Part shown: positions 1 through 10,400 of the stretch, piece after piece
How positions within the stretch are numbered: position 1 is the stretch's first letter
Layout: each line of letters begins with the position of its first letter
NCBI GenBank assembly: GCA_037139495.1
Contig: JBAXGG010000010.1
Location: 1 to 29,669, forward strand
Direction of reading: 5' to 3'
Source of the DNA: JAUPVS01 sp037139495
GTDB taxonomy: Bacteria > Patescibacteriota > Saccharimonadia > Saccharimonadales > JAUPVS01
Length of the DNA stretch: 29,669 nucleotides
The notes under the pieces: generated by a model
The model's input: only the letters and a program-made list of their open reading frames with translations
Database searches by the model: none
What the model was told of the DNA's origin: nothing
Translations under genes and position numbers: made by a program

Positions 1-231
<231 letters not shown>

Positions 232-258
232 AGAATTTAACCTTAACTTAGTCGAACT

Positions 259-278
259 GGTAGCCCCGAAGGGCTACC
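259..278 (-). repeat. cUUCGg tetraloop hairpin in the 16S leader
   Basis: An 8-bp perfect stem (GGTAGCCC / GGGCTACC) is capped, on the transcribed minus strand, by the ultra-stable C(UUCG)G tetraloop. It lies about 28 nt upstream of the 16S 5' end. The sequence shows no U tract, so it is not a terminator. A role in pre-rRNA folding or processing is inferred. Confidence 0.7.
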
Positions 279-428
279 TTCTGACATATTTTAAAACAAT
301 TCCATATACTAAATTGACGTTGATTTGCACTATTCAATTTTTAACGTTCTTTCTCTTTTGTGATTCGCAGCTACCCGATGCTAACCTTACGGCTTTCGGG
401 GACACTCGAATACAAACTCCAAAAAAGC

Positions 429-464
429 TTTATTCATCTTACCTGTTAGATAGAGGCGTGTCAA
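429..464 (-). promoter_or_regulatory. Sigma70-type promoter of the 16S rRNA gene
   Basis: On the minus strand a perfect -35 TTGACA (complement 459-464) is followed by exactly 17 nt and then TAAGAT (complement 436-441). The predicted transcript starts near 429, giving a leader of about 200 nt before the 16S 5' end. This is among the strongest promoter matches in the window, as expected for rRNA. It lies between the hairpin after gyrA and the 16S gene, so rRNA synthesis should be largely independent of gyrase transcription. Confidence 0.85.
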
Positions 465-487
465 TAGATTAAACAGATAAAACAGCA

Positions 488-515
488 AGGTGTCGTTGTG
501 TTACTTGCAACACCT
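488..515 (-). terminator. Likely terminator after gyrA
   Basis: An imperfect hairpin (AGGTGTTG ... CAACgACACCT, one bulged base) begins about 22 nt after the gyrA stop on the minus strand and is followed by TGCTGTTTTAT. The U tract is interrupted, so termination may be incomplete. It lies just upstream of the 16S promoter. Confidence 0.55.
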
Positions 516-537
516 CTTATGGTTGTCATAGTGCTTA

Positions 538-3171
538 CTAATTATTAGATTTAGCAGTTTTGGGCTTTTCGGCCACTTTAGTCTGTTCTAGTGGGAGGGC
601 GGCGTTCTCGGCGGCCTCTTCCTCTTCTGTAGATTTCTTGACTAGGGCCAGTGAGACGACGCGATCTTTCTCGCCGAGGCGCATGATGCGAACGCCCTGG
701 GTAGCACGGCCGAGTGCCGGGATATCTTTAAGGCCCAGGCGGATAGTTTGGCCTTGAGACGATATAATGATCACTTCTTCGTCATCGGCGCTGGAGAGGG
801 CTTTCACACCGATTAGATCACCGGTTTTCTTGTTAACGACCGCCGAACGGATACCAACCCCGCCACGAGCGTGGGCTGTAAATTGACTAACCTTGGTTCG
901 TTTACCGTAACCAAACTCGCTGATAACGAATATACTTGCGTCTTCAGATACCACATCCATGCCAATCACATAGTCATTAGCGCGCAAGCGGATGCCGCGG
1001 ACACCGCGAGAAGCGCGACCCATTGGTCGGGCGTCTTTTTCGTCAAAACGAATGGCTTGACCGAGTGACGTTGAGATAATCACCTCATCGCTACCAGTAG
1101 TCATGCGGACCCAACGGAGTTCATCGCCTTCATCTAGGTTAATCGCAATCAAACCAGATTGTCGAACATTTTGGTACTGCTCAAAAGGAGTCTTCTTAAC
1201 CACCCCTCTGACGGTACACATAATCAGGTTGCTGGCGCTGTCGGTCTTAGAGACGTTAATAATCGAGCTGACCTTTTCTTCGGGCTGGAGTTGTAACAAG
1301 TTAACTATGGCTACTCCCTTGGCACTTAGGTTAGTCGCCGGTACTTCGTAGGTCTTTAAGCGGAAAACTCGACCCTTGTTAGTAAAGAACAGCAGGAAGT
1401 CGTGGGTGCTGGCGTTTACAACGTGCTCAATCATGTCTTCTTCACGGGTAACCATACCGCGCTTACCCTTACCACCACGTCCCTGTTTTCGGTAGTCAGC
1501 TATAGAACTACGCTTGATGTAGTTAGCTGATGTAAGCGTTACAACAACCTGTTCGTCAGGTACTAGATCTTCGTCGCTCATCTTGCCAAGTTCTTGCGGA
1601 ATAACTTTGGTACGACGCTCGTCACCAAATTGTTTCTTGAGGTCGGCTAGCTCGTCTTTGATGATCTTTAGAATCTTCTTTTCGTCGGCCAAAATGCCTT
1701 CCAGGACGCCAATTAACTTGAGTAGTTCAGTAAGTTCATCTTCGATACGTTGGCGTTCTAGACCAGCTAGAGCCCGCAATTGCATAGCCAAGATGGCCTT
1801 AGCCTGAATCTCACTGAGTGAGAACTTTTCCATCAGGTTGGTCTGAGCTTCGTCAGTCGTCTGACTGGCGCGGATAATGGCAATCACTTCGTCGATGTGA
1901 TCAAGCGCGATCTTTAGGCCTTCCAGGATATGAGCCCGTTCTTTGGCCTTACGGAGTTCAAACTCAGTACGACGGCGAACGACGTTCTTACGGTGTTTAA
2001 TGTACTCCAGCAGGATATCCTGAACACCCAAAACACGTGGCTGGATGCCGTCAATCAGGGCTAGCATATTGTAGTGGAAGGCCGTTTGTAGTGGTGTCAT
2101 CTTGTAGAGCTGGTTCAGAAGCTTCTTAGGATAAGCATCTTTCTTTAGGTCAATCACAATGCGGACGTTACCACGAGCGGACTCGTCACGGATATCGCTA
2201 ATACCGGTAATTTTTTTGTCGTGAACTAGGTCGGCAATCTTAATAATCAAACTCTCTTTGTTGAGGGCATAAGGAATTTCAGTAACGATAATTTGGTGGC
2301 GACCCTTGTTATTCTCATGGATGTCAGCCACACCACGAACGATTACACCACCTTTACCGGTCGCAAAAGCAGTTCGGATTGAGTCGCGACCGTAAACTAT
2401 ACCACCAGTTGGAAAATCGGGACCTTTCATGTGTTCCATCAGATCATCCAGGGTTGAATCTGGGTTGTCGATCATCATAACAGTGGCATCAACTAGCTCG
2501 GTTAAGTTATGTGGTGGGATGTTGGTAGCCATACCAACAGCAATACCCATCTGGCCGTTCAATAAGAGGTTTGGCAATTTAGCTGGCAGCACCTCTGGTT
2601 CTTGTTCGCTACCATCGTAGTTATCACGGAAATCAACAGTTTCCTTATCGATATCTTCGAGTAGCGCCATACCGGCTTTAGCCATGCGCGCTTCAGTATA
2701 ACGTTGAGCAGCCGGTGGATCCCCGTCCATCGAACCAAAGTTACCCTGACCATCAACTAACAGATAACGAGTCGACCAGTCCTGGGCCAAGCGAACCATT
2801 GCGTCATAAATAGCTACGTCACCGTGCGGGTGATACTTACCCATAACGTCACCCGTAATACGGGCTGATTTTACGAACTTAGAACCGGGACGCCAACCGT
2901 TCTTGTCCATCGAATACAAGATACGGCGATGGACTGGTTTAAGGCCGTCACGGACGTCTGGCAAAGCACGAGCGACGATAACACTCATCGAATAACGGAG
3001 GTAGCTATCTTCCATGACGTTTTCGACTGTACGTAACTCAACAGTACGCGAGTGATTGGTGTCTAGATACTCAACAGCAGTTTGATCGAGGCTACGAGGC
3101 CCGACTTCTGCTGGCATTTCTTTGGCTAGTACTTCTTCGATATCTTCAATCGGTGTTTTATCGTCGTCCAT
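538..3171 (-). CDS. gyrA: DNA gyrase subunit A
   Basis: GyrA is the DNA-cleaving and rejoining subunit of the A2B2 gyrase, which introduces negative supercoils. The protein is 877 residues, normal length. The winged-helix breakage domain is at about residues 40-520; the catalytic tyrosine is Tyr158 in the RYTEAR motif. The quinolone-resistance region GKYHPHGDVAIYD is at 111-123, where the residue equivalent to E. coli Ser83 is Val119 while Asp87 (Asp123) is kept. The C-terminal beta-pinwheel begins with the GyrA box QGRGGKG (about 562-568), which marks gyrase rather than topoisomerase IV. The last 40 or so residues are charged and low complexity. ATG follows the gyrB stop by 1 nt, so the two are almost certainly co-transcribed and translationally coupled. 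Confidence 0.98.
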   Translation of the reverse strand: MDDDKTPIEDIEEVLAKEMPAEVGPRSLDQTAVEYLDTNHSRTVELRTVENVMEDSYLRYSMSVIVARALPDVRDGLKPVHRRILYSMDKNGWRPGSKFVKSARITGDVMGKYHPHGDVAIYDAMVRLAQDWSTRYLLVDGQGNFGSMDGDPPAAQRYTEARMAKAGMALLEDIDKETVDFRDNYDGSEQEPEVLPAKLPNLLLNGQMGIAVGMATNIPPHNLTELVDATVMMIDNPDSTLDDLMEHMKGPDFPTGGIVYGRDSIRTAFATGKGGVIVRGVADIHENNKGRHQIIVTEIPYALNKESLIIKIADLVHDKKITGISDIRDESARGNVRIVIDLKKDAYPKKLLNQLYKMTPLQTAFHYNMLALIDGIQPRVLGVQDILLEYIKHRKNVVRRRTEFELRKAKERAHILEGLKIALDHIDEVIAIIRASQTTDEAQTNLMEKFSLSEIQAKAILAMQLRALAGLERQRIEDELTELLKLIGVLEGILADEKKILKIIKDELADLKKQFGDERRTKVIPQELGKMSDEDLVPDEQVVVTLTSANYIKRSSIADYRKQGRGGKGKRGMVTREEDMIEHVVNASTHDFLLFFTNKGRVFRLKTYEVPATNLSAKGVAIVNLLQLQPEEKVSSIINVSKTDSASNLIMCTVRGVVKKTPFEQYQNVRQSGLIAINLDEGDELRWVRMTTGSDEVIISTSLGQAIRFDEKDARPMGRASRGVRGIRLRANDYVIGMDVVSEDASIFVISEFGYGKRTKVSQFTAHARGGVGIRSAVVNKKTGDLIGVKALSSADDEEVIIISSQGQTIRLGLKDIPALGRATQGVRIMRLGEKDRVVSLALVKKSTEEEEAAENAALPLEQTKVAEKPKTAKSNN

Positions 3172-3172
3172 C

Positions 3173-5134
3173 TTAAACGTCCAAGTCCTTTACGAATTTA
3201 GCATGAGTTTGGATGAAGTTCTTGCGCAGTTCTACCTCTGAACCCATTAACTTATTGAAGATAGCGTCGGTCTTCTCCATATCTTCGATTCGCACCTGTA
3301 TTAATACCCGGTTTTCGGGGTTCATGGTCGTCTCCCAAAGCTGCTCAGCATCCATTTCTCCAAGACCCTTATAGCGCTGTATGTCGACTAGGCCAGATTG
3401 CTTTTTGCGGTCGTCATTGGCATTAACAGCAGTACCACGATCTTTGCGTTCGGCAATCAGGGCGTCAACCATCTGGTCACGCTCGGCGTCGCTATAGGCA
3501 TACTGGCGTTTGTTGCCGGCACCTTTTAAAAGATATAGCGGTGGTTTTGCGAGGTAGAGATAACCACCTTCGATAATTGGGCGCATGTGGCGAAAAAAGA
3601 AGGTCAACAGTAAGGTGTTAATATGGGATCCATCGACGTCAGCATCGGTCATTAGCACAATCCGGTGATAACGCAGGCCCTCCATATTAAACTGCTCTTC
3701 GATACCAACACCCAGAGCTTTAATTAGAGTCACGATTTCATTGTTGGCGAGCATCTTGTCCAAACGAGCCCGCTCAACATTAAGGACCTTACCTCTTAGA
3801 GGCAATATAGCTTGAGTTTTGCTATCGCGACCACTTTTAGCAGAACCACCGGCTGAGTCACCCTCTACCAGATAGATTTCAGAATCAGCTGGGTTTTTGC
3901 TAGAACAATCGCTTAGCTTACCAGGTAAACCGGAGCCTTCCAGGACGCCCTTTCGGATGATATTTTCGCGAGCAGCACGGGCAGCTTTACGGGCACGAGC
4001 CGACAGTAAGGCCTTTCCAACGATCTTCTTGGCAATAGCCGGGTTTTCTTCTAAGTAGTAGGCAAAGTGTTCACCCATGACGGTCTCGACGTAACCACGA
4101 ATTTCGGGATTACCGAGCTTGTTCTTGGTCTGGCCCTCAAACTGCGGATCAGGCATTTTAACCAGGATAACAGCGGTGATGCCTTCGCGTGTATCTTCGC
4201 CGGACAAGTTCTCTTCTTTTTCTTTGATCATGCCATTCTTGCGGGCATAATCGTTAATAACTCGGGTTAGAGCCGAGCGGAAACCAGTTAAGTGGCTACC
4301 ACCATCAGGGTTGAAGACGTTATTAGCGAAAGCGTTGATAGTTTCGGTATAGGAATGAGTGTATTGGACCGCCAGCTCGACACTGACGTCTTTAACTGCT
4401 TTGTCGACGTAAAAAACATCGTCATCGACTAATTCTTTACCAAGGTTTAGGTGTTTAACATAAGACTGAATTCCACCTTCGAAATAAAAGCTACAACGAT
4501 CACCTGTTCGCTCGTCGGCCACGAAGGTACGAATACCTTTCGTTAGGTAGGCTTGGTGGCGCAAATAGTCGACTACCCACTCGTATTCGACGACAACCGT
4601 CTCGAAAATAGTTTCGTCTGGGTAAAAAGTCATGATTGTGCCGGTATCGTCGGTTTTTACACCTTTTTTGACTGGGGCTTGCGGCACACCGCGTTCGTAT
4701 TCTTGCGTCCAGATAAAGCCGTCTTTGTGAATTTCAGCCACAAATTTGGTAGAAAGAGCGTTAACCACACTACTACCAACACCGTGCAAACCACTAGAAA
4801 CCTTATAGCCGCCACCACCGAACTTACCGCCGGCGTGCAGGACTGTTAGCACTGTTTCTAGAGCACTTAGGCCAGTCTTGGCCATTTTGTCGACCGGAAT
4901 ACCGCGACCATTATCTTTGACGCGGACGCCACCATCAGCCAATAGCGTGACGTGGAGTTCACTGGCAAAACCAGCAATTGCTTCGTCAACTGAGTTATCG
5001 GCGATTTCTTTAACTAAGTGATGCAAGCCCTCGCGCCCGGTACTACCAATGTACATACCAGGTCGTTTACGAACCGGCTCTAGTCCCTCAAGTACCTGGA
5101 TCTGCTGCGCGTCATAGGCTTTTTCTTTGCTCAC
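3173..5134 (-). CDS. gyrB: DNA gyrase subunit B
   Basis: GyrB is the ATPase subunit of gyrase. Seen in order: GHKL ATPase motifs DNSVDEAIAG, DNGRGIPV and GLHGVGSSVVNALS in the first 130 residues; a transducer domain; the TOPRIM domain with EGDSAGGSAKSGRDS and DADVDGSHI; and the C-terminal GLGEMDAEQLWETTMNP motif. The frame is open from an ATG at 5254, but a near-consensus promoter sits inside that extension. I therefore place the start at the GTG at 5134 (V-SKEKAYDAQQIQVLEGLEPV), preceded by a GAGGG ribosome-binding site. This gives 653 residues, a normal GyrB length with an N-terminus that matches the family. It is the first gene of the gyrB-gyrA pair. Confidence 0.97.
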   Translation of the reverse strand: MSKEKAYDAQQIQVLEGLEPVRKRPGMYIGSTGREGLHHLVKEIADNSVDEAIAGFASELHVTLLADGGVRVKDNGRGIPVDKMAKTGLSALETVLTVLHAGGKFGGGGYKVSSGLHGVGSSVVNALSTKFVAEIHKDGFIWTQEYERGVPQAPVKKGVKTDDTGTIMTFYPDETIFETVVVEYEWVVDYLRHQAYLTKGIRTFVADERTGDRCSFYFEGGIQSYVKHLNLGKELVDDDVFYVDKAVKDVSVELAVQYTHSYTETINAFANNVFNPDGGSHLTGFRSALTRVINDYARKNGMIKEKEENLSGEDTREGITAVILVKMPDPQFEGQTKNKLGNPEIRGYVETVMGEHFAYYLEENPAIAKKIVGKALLSARARKAARAARENIIRKGVLEGSGLPGKLSDCSSKNPADSEIYLVEGDSAGGSAKSGRDSKTQAILPLRGKVLNVERARLDKMLANNEIVTLIKALGVGIEEQFNMEGLRYHRIVLMTDADVDGSHINTLLLTFFFRHMRPIIEGGYLYLAKPPLYLLKGAGNKRQYAYSDAERDQMVDALIAERKDRGTAVNANDDRKKQSGLVDIQRYKGLGEMDAEQLWETTMNPENRVLIQVRIEDMEKTDAIFNKLMGSEVELRKNFIQTHAKFVKDLDV

Positions 5135-5186
5135 TCTGTAAATACCCTCAAAAGTCTTCTTTTTAACTTTCCACTGCTTACCTCTT

Positions 5187-5215
5187 ATTATAGTTGATTT
5201 ATCGGCTGGGTACAA
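5187..5215 (-). promoter_or_regulatory. Promoter of gyrB-gyrA
   Basis: On the minus strand TTGTAC (complement 5210-5215), a 17-nt spacer and a perfect TATAAT (complement 5187-5192). Predicted start is near 5180, giving a 45-nt leader with a Shine-Dalgarno GAGGG before the GTG at 5134. Its position inside the longest open frame is the reason for choosing the shorter GyrB. Confidence 0.85.
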
Positions 5216-5321
5216 CTGGCATACGTTCCTTTTAAAACATTGTTGCTTAAACACGCGTTTTCATGGTTAAATAAGCGCAAGAAGTATCAAAACCCTAAAA
5301 GCTAAAGCCTAAGTACTAAAA

Positions 5322-6884
5322 ATGAAGAATAAAAAAACAACCTTCAAACGCCTAGTCAGTAACCTGCCCTACAACCCCAGTTTAATTACTCAGGTAACTT
5401 TTTACTCCAAACGACTTAAGCAAGAAACCTCCATACGTCGCCTAGGTTTTGTATTCATCGCCCTAACAATGGTCGTCCAATTGTTCGCCATCATTGCGCC
5501 ACCAACGGCTAGCTCGGCTCAAGACGTTAACAACGACCTAATCACCGGCGGCTTTGCCAACCGCGACCAAGCCGTCTTCAACTGTATTGATGGAAACAAA
5601 GATTACGGCACCATCCTGGCCTACTACAACATCTCCTGTAGTAACGTCGCTAACGCCTCAACCCAGACTATCCGTTCCACCGATTACGGTGGTCAGCTAT
5701 ACTCGATGGGCCGGCTGCCTTACGGTAAATCAGGTGAATACGGCGTTAGCATCAACGGCCGGACTTATTTTATGCGCCCCCTGCATAGCTGGGATAGCGG
5801 AGCCTACTCTTCTTACAAAGCTTTAGTTGGAACCAATAATTCCGGGACCACATTCATGATCCTTTATGATTGTGGCAACTTAGTAATCATCGGCCACTAC
5901 ACGCCGCCACCGCCAACTGTAAAAAGCGCCTCTTGTAGTATCCTACTCGGTGACCACGAAGCTGGAGAAGTTCTCAAAAAAGGTACTACCATGACCGTTC
6001 GTGGCCAATATACAGGCGCCAACTTGCCAGCTGGTCAAACCATCAACATCAACTACGACTATATTAATCTTGATACTGGCAAACCGGTAGTCTCACCAGT
6101 TTCGCATAATAACGTACTGTTCAAAAATGGGTTGGCTGACGATTCGACAAACGCCAGCTTCATCCTCAATACTCCGGGTCACTACCAGTTTCGCACTGCA
6201 GCTACCTGGGATGGCGGCCAATTAATTGCCGGCAGCCTACAGGGTAATTGCCTCCGCAGTGTTTCTGTTGAACAGCCACCTTTACCACCACCACCGCCAA
6301 TCTGTAGCGATGTTTGCTTGGTTCTATCTAAGACGGCTAGCAACGACAGCCAGCATGTAGCTAACGCTAACGGCACTACTGCCAAAGCTGGTGATGTCAT
6401 CACATATAACCTAATCGTCAAAAACACCGGCAAAGCCACTGTTAAGAAGTTCGTGGTCCAAGAGAATATTAGCGATGTCCTGGATTATGCCGACGTTATC
6501 GACCTGCACGGTGGTGCGATCGATGGAAAAAACAACGTTCGTTACCCGGCCATCGACATCAAAGCTGGCGCCACAGTCACCAAGCAGATCACGGTTAAAG
6601 TTAAGAATCCTGTTCCGCAAACACCAGTATCATTGTCTAACCCTGGTAAATTCGACCTGACCATGACCAATGTTTACGGTAATACTTCAGTTAACATTCA
6701 CCTTCCAGGGTCACCAATCAAAGTCACCGAACAGCTAACTACCAGCCTTCCTAACACTGGTCCTGGCTCCAATTTGTTAATCGGTTTTGTCATCATGAGC
6801 ATTGTCGGCTACTTCTTCGCCCGCAGCCGTCTATTAAGTAAAGAAATTGAACTAGTCCGCCAAGAAGCGATAACAGGAGCCTAA
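5322..6884 (+). CDS. Secreted surface protein with DUF11-like domain and LPNTG sortase motif
   Basis: A 520-residue predicted cell-surface protein. A basic N-terminus of about 40 residues precedes one hydrophobic segment (about 42-60) and an A-P-P-T-A-S-S-A stretch, which looks like a long signal peptide cut near residue 66. The body holds two extracellular regions separated by proline runs (PPPPPTVK, PPLPPPPP). The second, about 325-455, begins VLSKTAS and has AGDVITYNLIVKNTGKATV, a typical DUF11/isopeptide-type beta-sandwich repeat. LPNTG is at about 476-480, followed by a hydrophobic helix, RSR and 17 more residues. Typical Gram-positive sorting signals end within a few residues of the basic cluster, so this tail is long. 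No sortase gene lies in the window. Start ATG; no clear Shine-Dalgarno is visible. It is followed after 1 nt by the next gene. Confidence 0.8.
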   Translation: MKNKKTTFKRLVSNLPYNPSLITQVTFYSKRLKQETSIRRLGFVFIALTMVVQLFAIIAPPTASSAQDVNNDLITGGFANRDQAVFNCIDGNKDYGTILAYYNISCSNVANASTQTIRSTDYGGQLYSMGRLPYGKSGEYGVSINGRTYFMRPLHSWDSGAYSSYKALVGTNNSGTTFMILYDCGNLVIIGHYTPPPPTVKSASCSILLGDHEAGEVLKKGTTMTVRGQYTGANLPAGQTININYDYINLDTGKPVVSPVSHNNVLFKNGLADDSTNASFILNTPGHYQFRTAATWDGGQLIAGSLQGNCLRSVSVEQPPLPPPPPICSDVCLVLSKTASNDSQHVANANGTTAKAGDVITYNLIVKNTGKATVKKFVVQENISDVLDYADVIDLHGGAIDGKNNVRYPAIDIKAGATVTKQITVKVKNPVPQTPVSLSNPGKFDLTMTNVYGNTSVNIHLPGSPIKVTEQLTTSLPNTGPGSNLLIGFVIMSIVGYFFARSRLLSKEIELVRQEAITGA

Positions 6885-6885
6885 A

Positions 6886-7443
6886 ATGAGCGAGCAATTA
6901 CAAAAAGGACACGAACGCTTCTCCTCCCCTAAGGGCGCTGAGCATGAGACTAACCAGCGTGAGGCTGCTCCCGAGCATCAACCACGTCACGAAAAACATG
7001 ATCTGGAACCTGTTGCCGAACTATCAAAGCACGCCAAAGAAGAAGCCATTGCCGGGAAAGATTTAGTTAGCCATGAAAAAACTGGTCCGTCCGAATCGCC
7101 TTTGTATGTGAACCGAGAACTCAAACAGCAAACCTGGAATCGAACTATGACGCGCGTACGCAAACATCTTTCAGCCCCGAATAAAGCCCTCAGTAAGGCC
7201 ATACACCAGCCAGTCGTCGAGACAGTCAGCCGCGTCGGCGAAAAGACCGTAGCCCGCCCCTCTGGCGTTCTGACGGGCGGCATCTGCGCCCTAATCGGCA
7301 GTAGTTTCTTCCTATACATGAGTAAACACTACGGCTTCAAGTACAACTATCTATTATTCGCTATGTTTTTTGTCGGTGGCTTCTTTATCGGCCTAATTAT
7401 CGAACTCCTCGGGCGCATCTTTCTGAATAAGAAGACTGTCTAG
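6886..7443 (+). CDS. Two-TM membrane protein with long charged N-terminus, unknown function
   Basis: I do not recognise a family. The 185-residue product has a hydrophilic N-terminal 120 residues rich in Glu, His and Lys, then two predicted membrane segments (about 126-146 and 151-175) separated by a short basic loop, ending LNKKTV. The ATG follows the stop of the LPNTG protein by one base and has its own AGGAG ribosome-binding site overlapping that stop, so the two genes form one transcript. The pairing suggests a role with the surface protein at the cytoplasmic membrane, but that is inference. The 3' end overlaps the convergent ATPase gene by 4 nt. Confidence 0.75.
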   Translation: MSEQLQKGHERFSSPKGAEHETNQREAAPEHQPRHEKHDLEPVAELSKHAKEEAIAGKDLVSHEKTGPSESPLYVNRELKQQTWNRTMTRVRKHLSAPNKALSKAIHQPVVETVSRVGEKTVARPSGVLTGGICALIGSSFFLYMSKHYGFKYNYLLFAMFFVGGFFIGLIIELLGRIFLNKKTV

Positions 7444-10400
7444 GGCTTTTTGGCTGTCTTGCTGGCTTCTTCTTCTGCACCGCGGTCGTGTAGCAGACCT
7501 TCGTTGTCGATGTATATAGTGTCTTCAGGGTCTTGTGCATTAGCGTCAGGTACGTGAGCTTTAAGGTGGATTTCACCCGACTTGCTGTTATTACGCTTTT
7601 GCGTGTTCATAGAGGATTTTGGGTCAGCTTCAACCGATAAATCGGCCTGGTTCTTCATTATAATCGGTTCTGGCATTGGTTTTGGAGCTGGAGCAGTGTT
7701 AATAACTTGATAGGCTGGGGTCATTGCGGTTGGCCCACCAGGCTTAACGAGTGGCGTAACGATTTGCGAAGGTGCATGTGTTGCGGTAGCCTCTGGCATC
7801 GGCATTGCTGGTTGTTTAGCGGGTTCGGGAACTAGAATTGGCGTAGGCGGAGCTGGTTGTAGCATTGGAGCAACTGGACGTGGAGCTGGAGTCGGTTGCG
7901 CGAATGGTAGGGCTTGTCCAGCCGGGGCAACCCCAACTGGAGAACCTGGTGCTCGGCGCTTAGCGAGCCAATCATCTAAGAAAGATGAACCGCTACCTGG
8001 AGTAGCTGGACGAGTTCCCGGCGCACTGGCTGGTGGACGAGTGGCAGCTGCACCAAACGGCGATTGGGCACCGTAGGCTGGGACGGCTGGACGAGGCGGA
8101 GCGTCTGGAGTCCGGATGCGCGCCATGATCTCGGCGTCTACCTTAGCCCTAGGACGGCCATATTTAGCCGCTGAAAGCTGTTTCAGCGCTTCCATGAGCT
8201 TCTGGTTAGGTTTGCCGAGTTCGGGCATTCCAGCCATGCTAAATGGCTGAGCCGGCACACCGCCAATCAGCATCCTAACCACTGTATTGAAGTTCGGAAT
8301 CCGCTGCAGGTCATCGACATCAAAGATTGGCTGGAACTGTTTAGACAAGAAGTCAGCATCATTGGTACCAACCCGGTAAGAGATAACCGTACCGATGTTT
8401 CCAAAGACAGCGTCACGAATCTCTTCACTTAGCTGAGTTGTAAACTGGTTAGCCACAATCAAGTTTAGGTGGTACTTTCGAGCTTCACTCAAAATCGTCG
8501 CAAACGAATCAGTTGAGAAGTTCTGGAACTCATCAACGTATAGAGAGAAATCCTGACGTTCGTCTTCTGGTATCGAAGCTCGACTCATAGCGGCGGCCTG
8601 GAACTTCATTACAAAGATCATACCCAGTAGCTTGGAGTTGAGCTCACCGGTTCGCCCCTTACTCAGATTAACTAGTAGGATCTTTTTGTTGTCCATGATA
8701 TCCCGTAAGTTAAAAGAACTCTTACTTTGGCCAATAATGTCGCGCATCATCTGGTTGCTTAGGAAGGCGCCGAACTTACTGACAAACCAACCCAGGATTT
8801 CACTCTTGTGGTAATCACTGGTGGCAGCCATTTCTTTATTCCAAAAGTCTAGAACTGTTTGATCAGTAACGTACTGTTTGAGTTTGCGTTCGTATGCCTT
8901 GTCGGTAAATACCTTAGGAATGTCGATAAAGGTACCGCCTTCGGGGTTGGACATGATAGTTAAGGCGGCGTTACGGAACCAGTGCTCATAGCGTGGACCG
9001 ATGATACCAGTGTGTTGCGGGTCATAAAGCTTATATAGCATGTTGATTGCCTCTTGGATCAAGAAGTCCTTTTGGTCGGGATGATCAAACTCGAACAAGT
9101 TCAGGCCCAGTGGGTACTCCATGTCAGCTGGACAGAAGTAAATAACGTCCTCAGTGCGCTCGCGTGGCACCATGGCCAGCAAACGTTCGGCCGTATCACC
9201 ATGCGGATCAATAAAGGCAAAACCCTTGCCGTTGAGCATGTCCTGCAGAGCCAAGTTCTCTAGGAGAGTCGATTTACCAGTACCGGTTTGCCCCACCAAA
9301 TACATGTGACGACGGCGGTCATTCTCGCTCAGGCGAATTGGTTTTTTGACACCGCGGAAGACGTTGTAGCCCAAGAACAGACCCTCTTCGGAGATGTTAC
9401 GGGGACCGTCCACCTGCTTGGAACCCTGGCGTTCCAGCTGGCTAGTCGGAATATTCTTTTGATCAGGGAAATGGAAAATCGTTGCTAGCTCGACGGTATT
9501 CAAAATATTTTGATTATTCTCTGGCGGAAAAAATCGTAGGATATAAGCCGTTACAAAACTCTCGATGTCGTTGGACGGCGTGTACTTAAAGCCATTACGG
9601 CCAGGGGCATCAAACAGTGAGAAAGCTGCCACTACATTACCTAAAACAGCCTGCGCCCGCTGGGTAATATTAGAAGAAACTACCACCCGAATCAAAACTT
9701 CGTAACCCGGGTAAGCCGTCTTCTGGTCGATTGCATCGAGAGTAGTTTGTTCGTGACTAGACAAGTTCGGCTTATCATCGCCTTCTTTTTTCTTATCCTC
9801 GGGAGGTTTAACGGCGGCGGTCGCTAACTGTTTGCCCCACTCCCCAATTAATGCACCACCCTTCTTGCCATCTTTACCTTTGCGTTTTTTACTGGCAATA
9901 CTTTGGGCTTTTTTTACCCAACCTGGGTCGGCCGGGCGCATCAAGATCTGAATTCCAGCTCCATCCTCTTTTTCGAGGCTCCACAGAGCACTAAGTAGAG
10001 ACTGCATTGCGTCTCGTTTGAGATCCTGATAAGTGGCGATCGGGTAGGCAAAGCTCTCTTTTAGGGTCAGTTCACCGCCGATGGTGCCACTAATCTTGCC
10101 GACCGGGCTAAAAATATTGTGCTCGGCAACTTCTTCTAAGCGAGCGGCTGGATAGGCGCTAACTACCGCCTGTTTAACGATTTCAACCATGCTAACAGGG
10201 ACGGCCGCATAGTAATGGACGAAGCCCTTTTGGCCAACAATTTCAAAAGCGAAGTGGCGCTGACCATAAAATTTGGTCTTAAAGTTAGTCTTCTGAAGGG
10301 TGCTAGCAATAATGCTATATAGAATTTGTGCCTTCGAGATATTCTCGTCCATAACATCACGACTATCACGGCCACCAATTTCTGTATCGTCACTCGGAGG

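Noticed and set aside
5135..5254. 40-codon N-terminal extension of GyrB from an upstream ATG
   Set aside because: A near-consensus promoter (TTGTAC-17-TATAAT) lies inside it, its residues do not resemble GyrB, and a GTG with ribosome-binding site sits at the conserved N-terminus.
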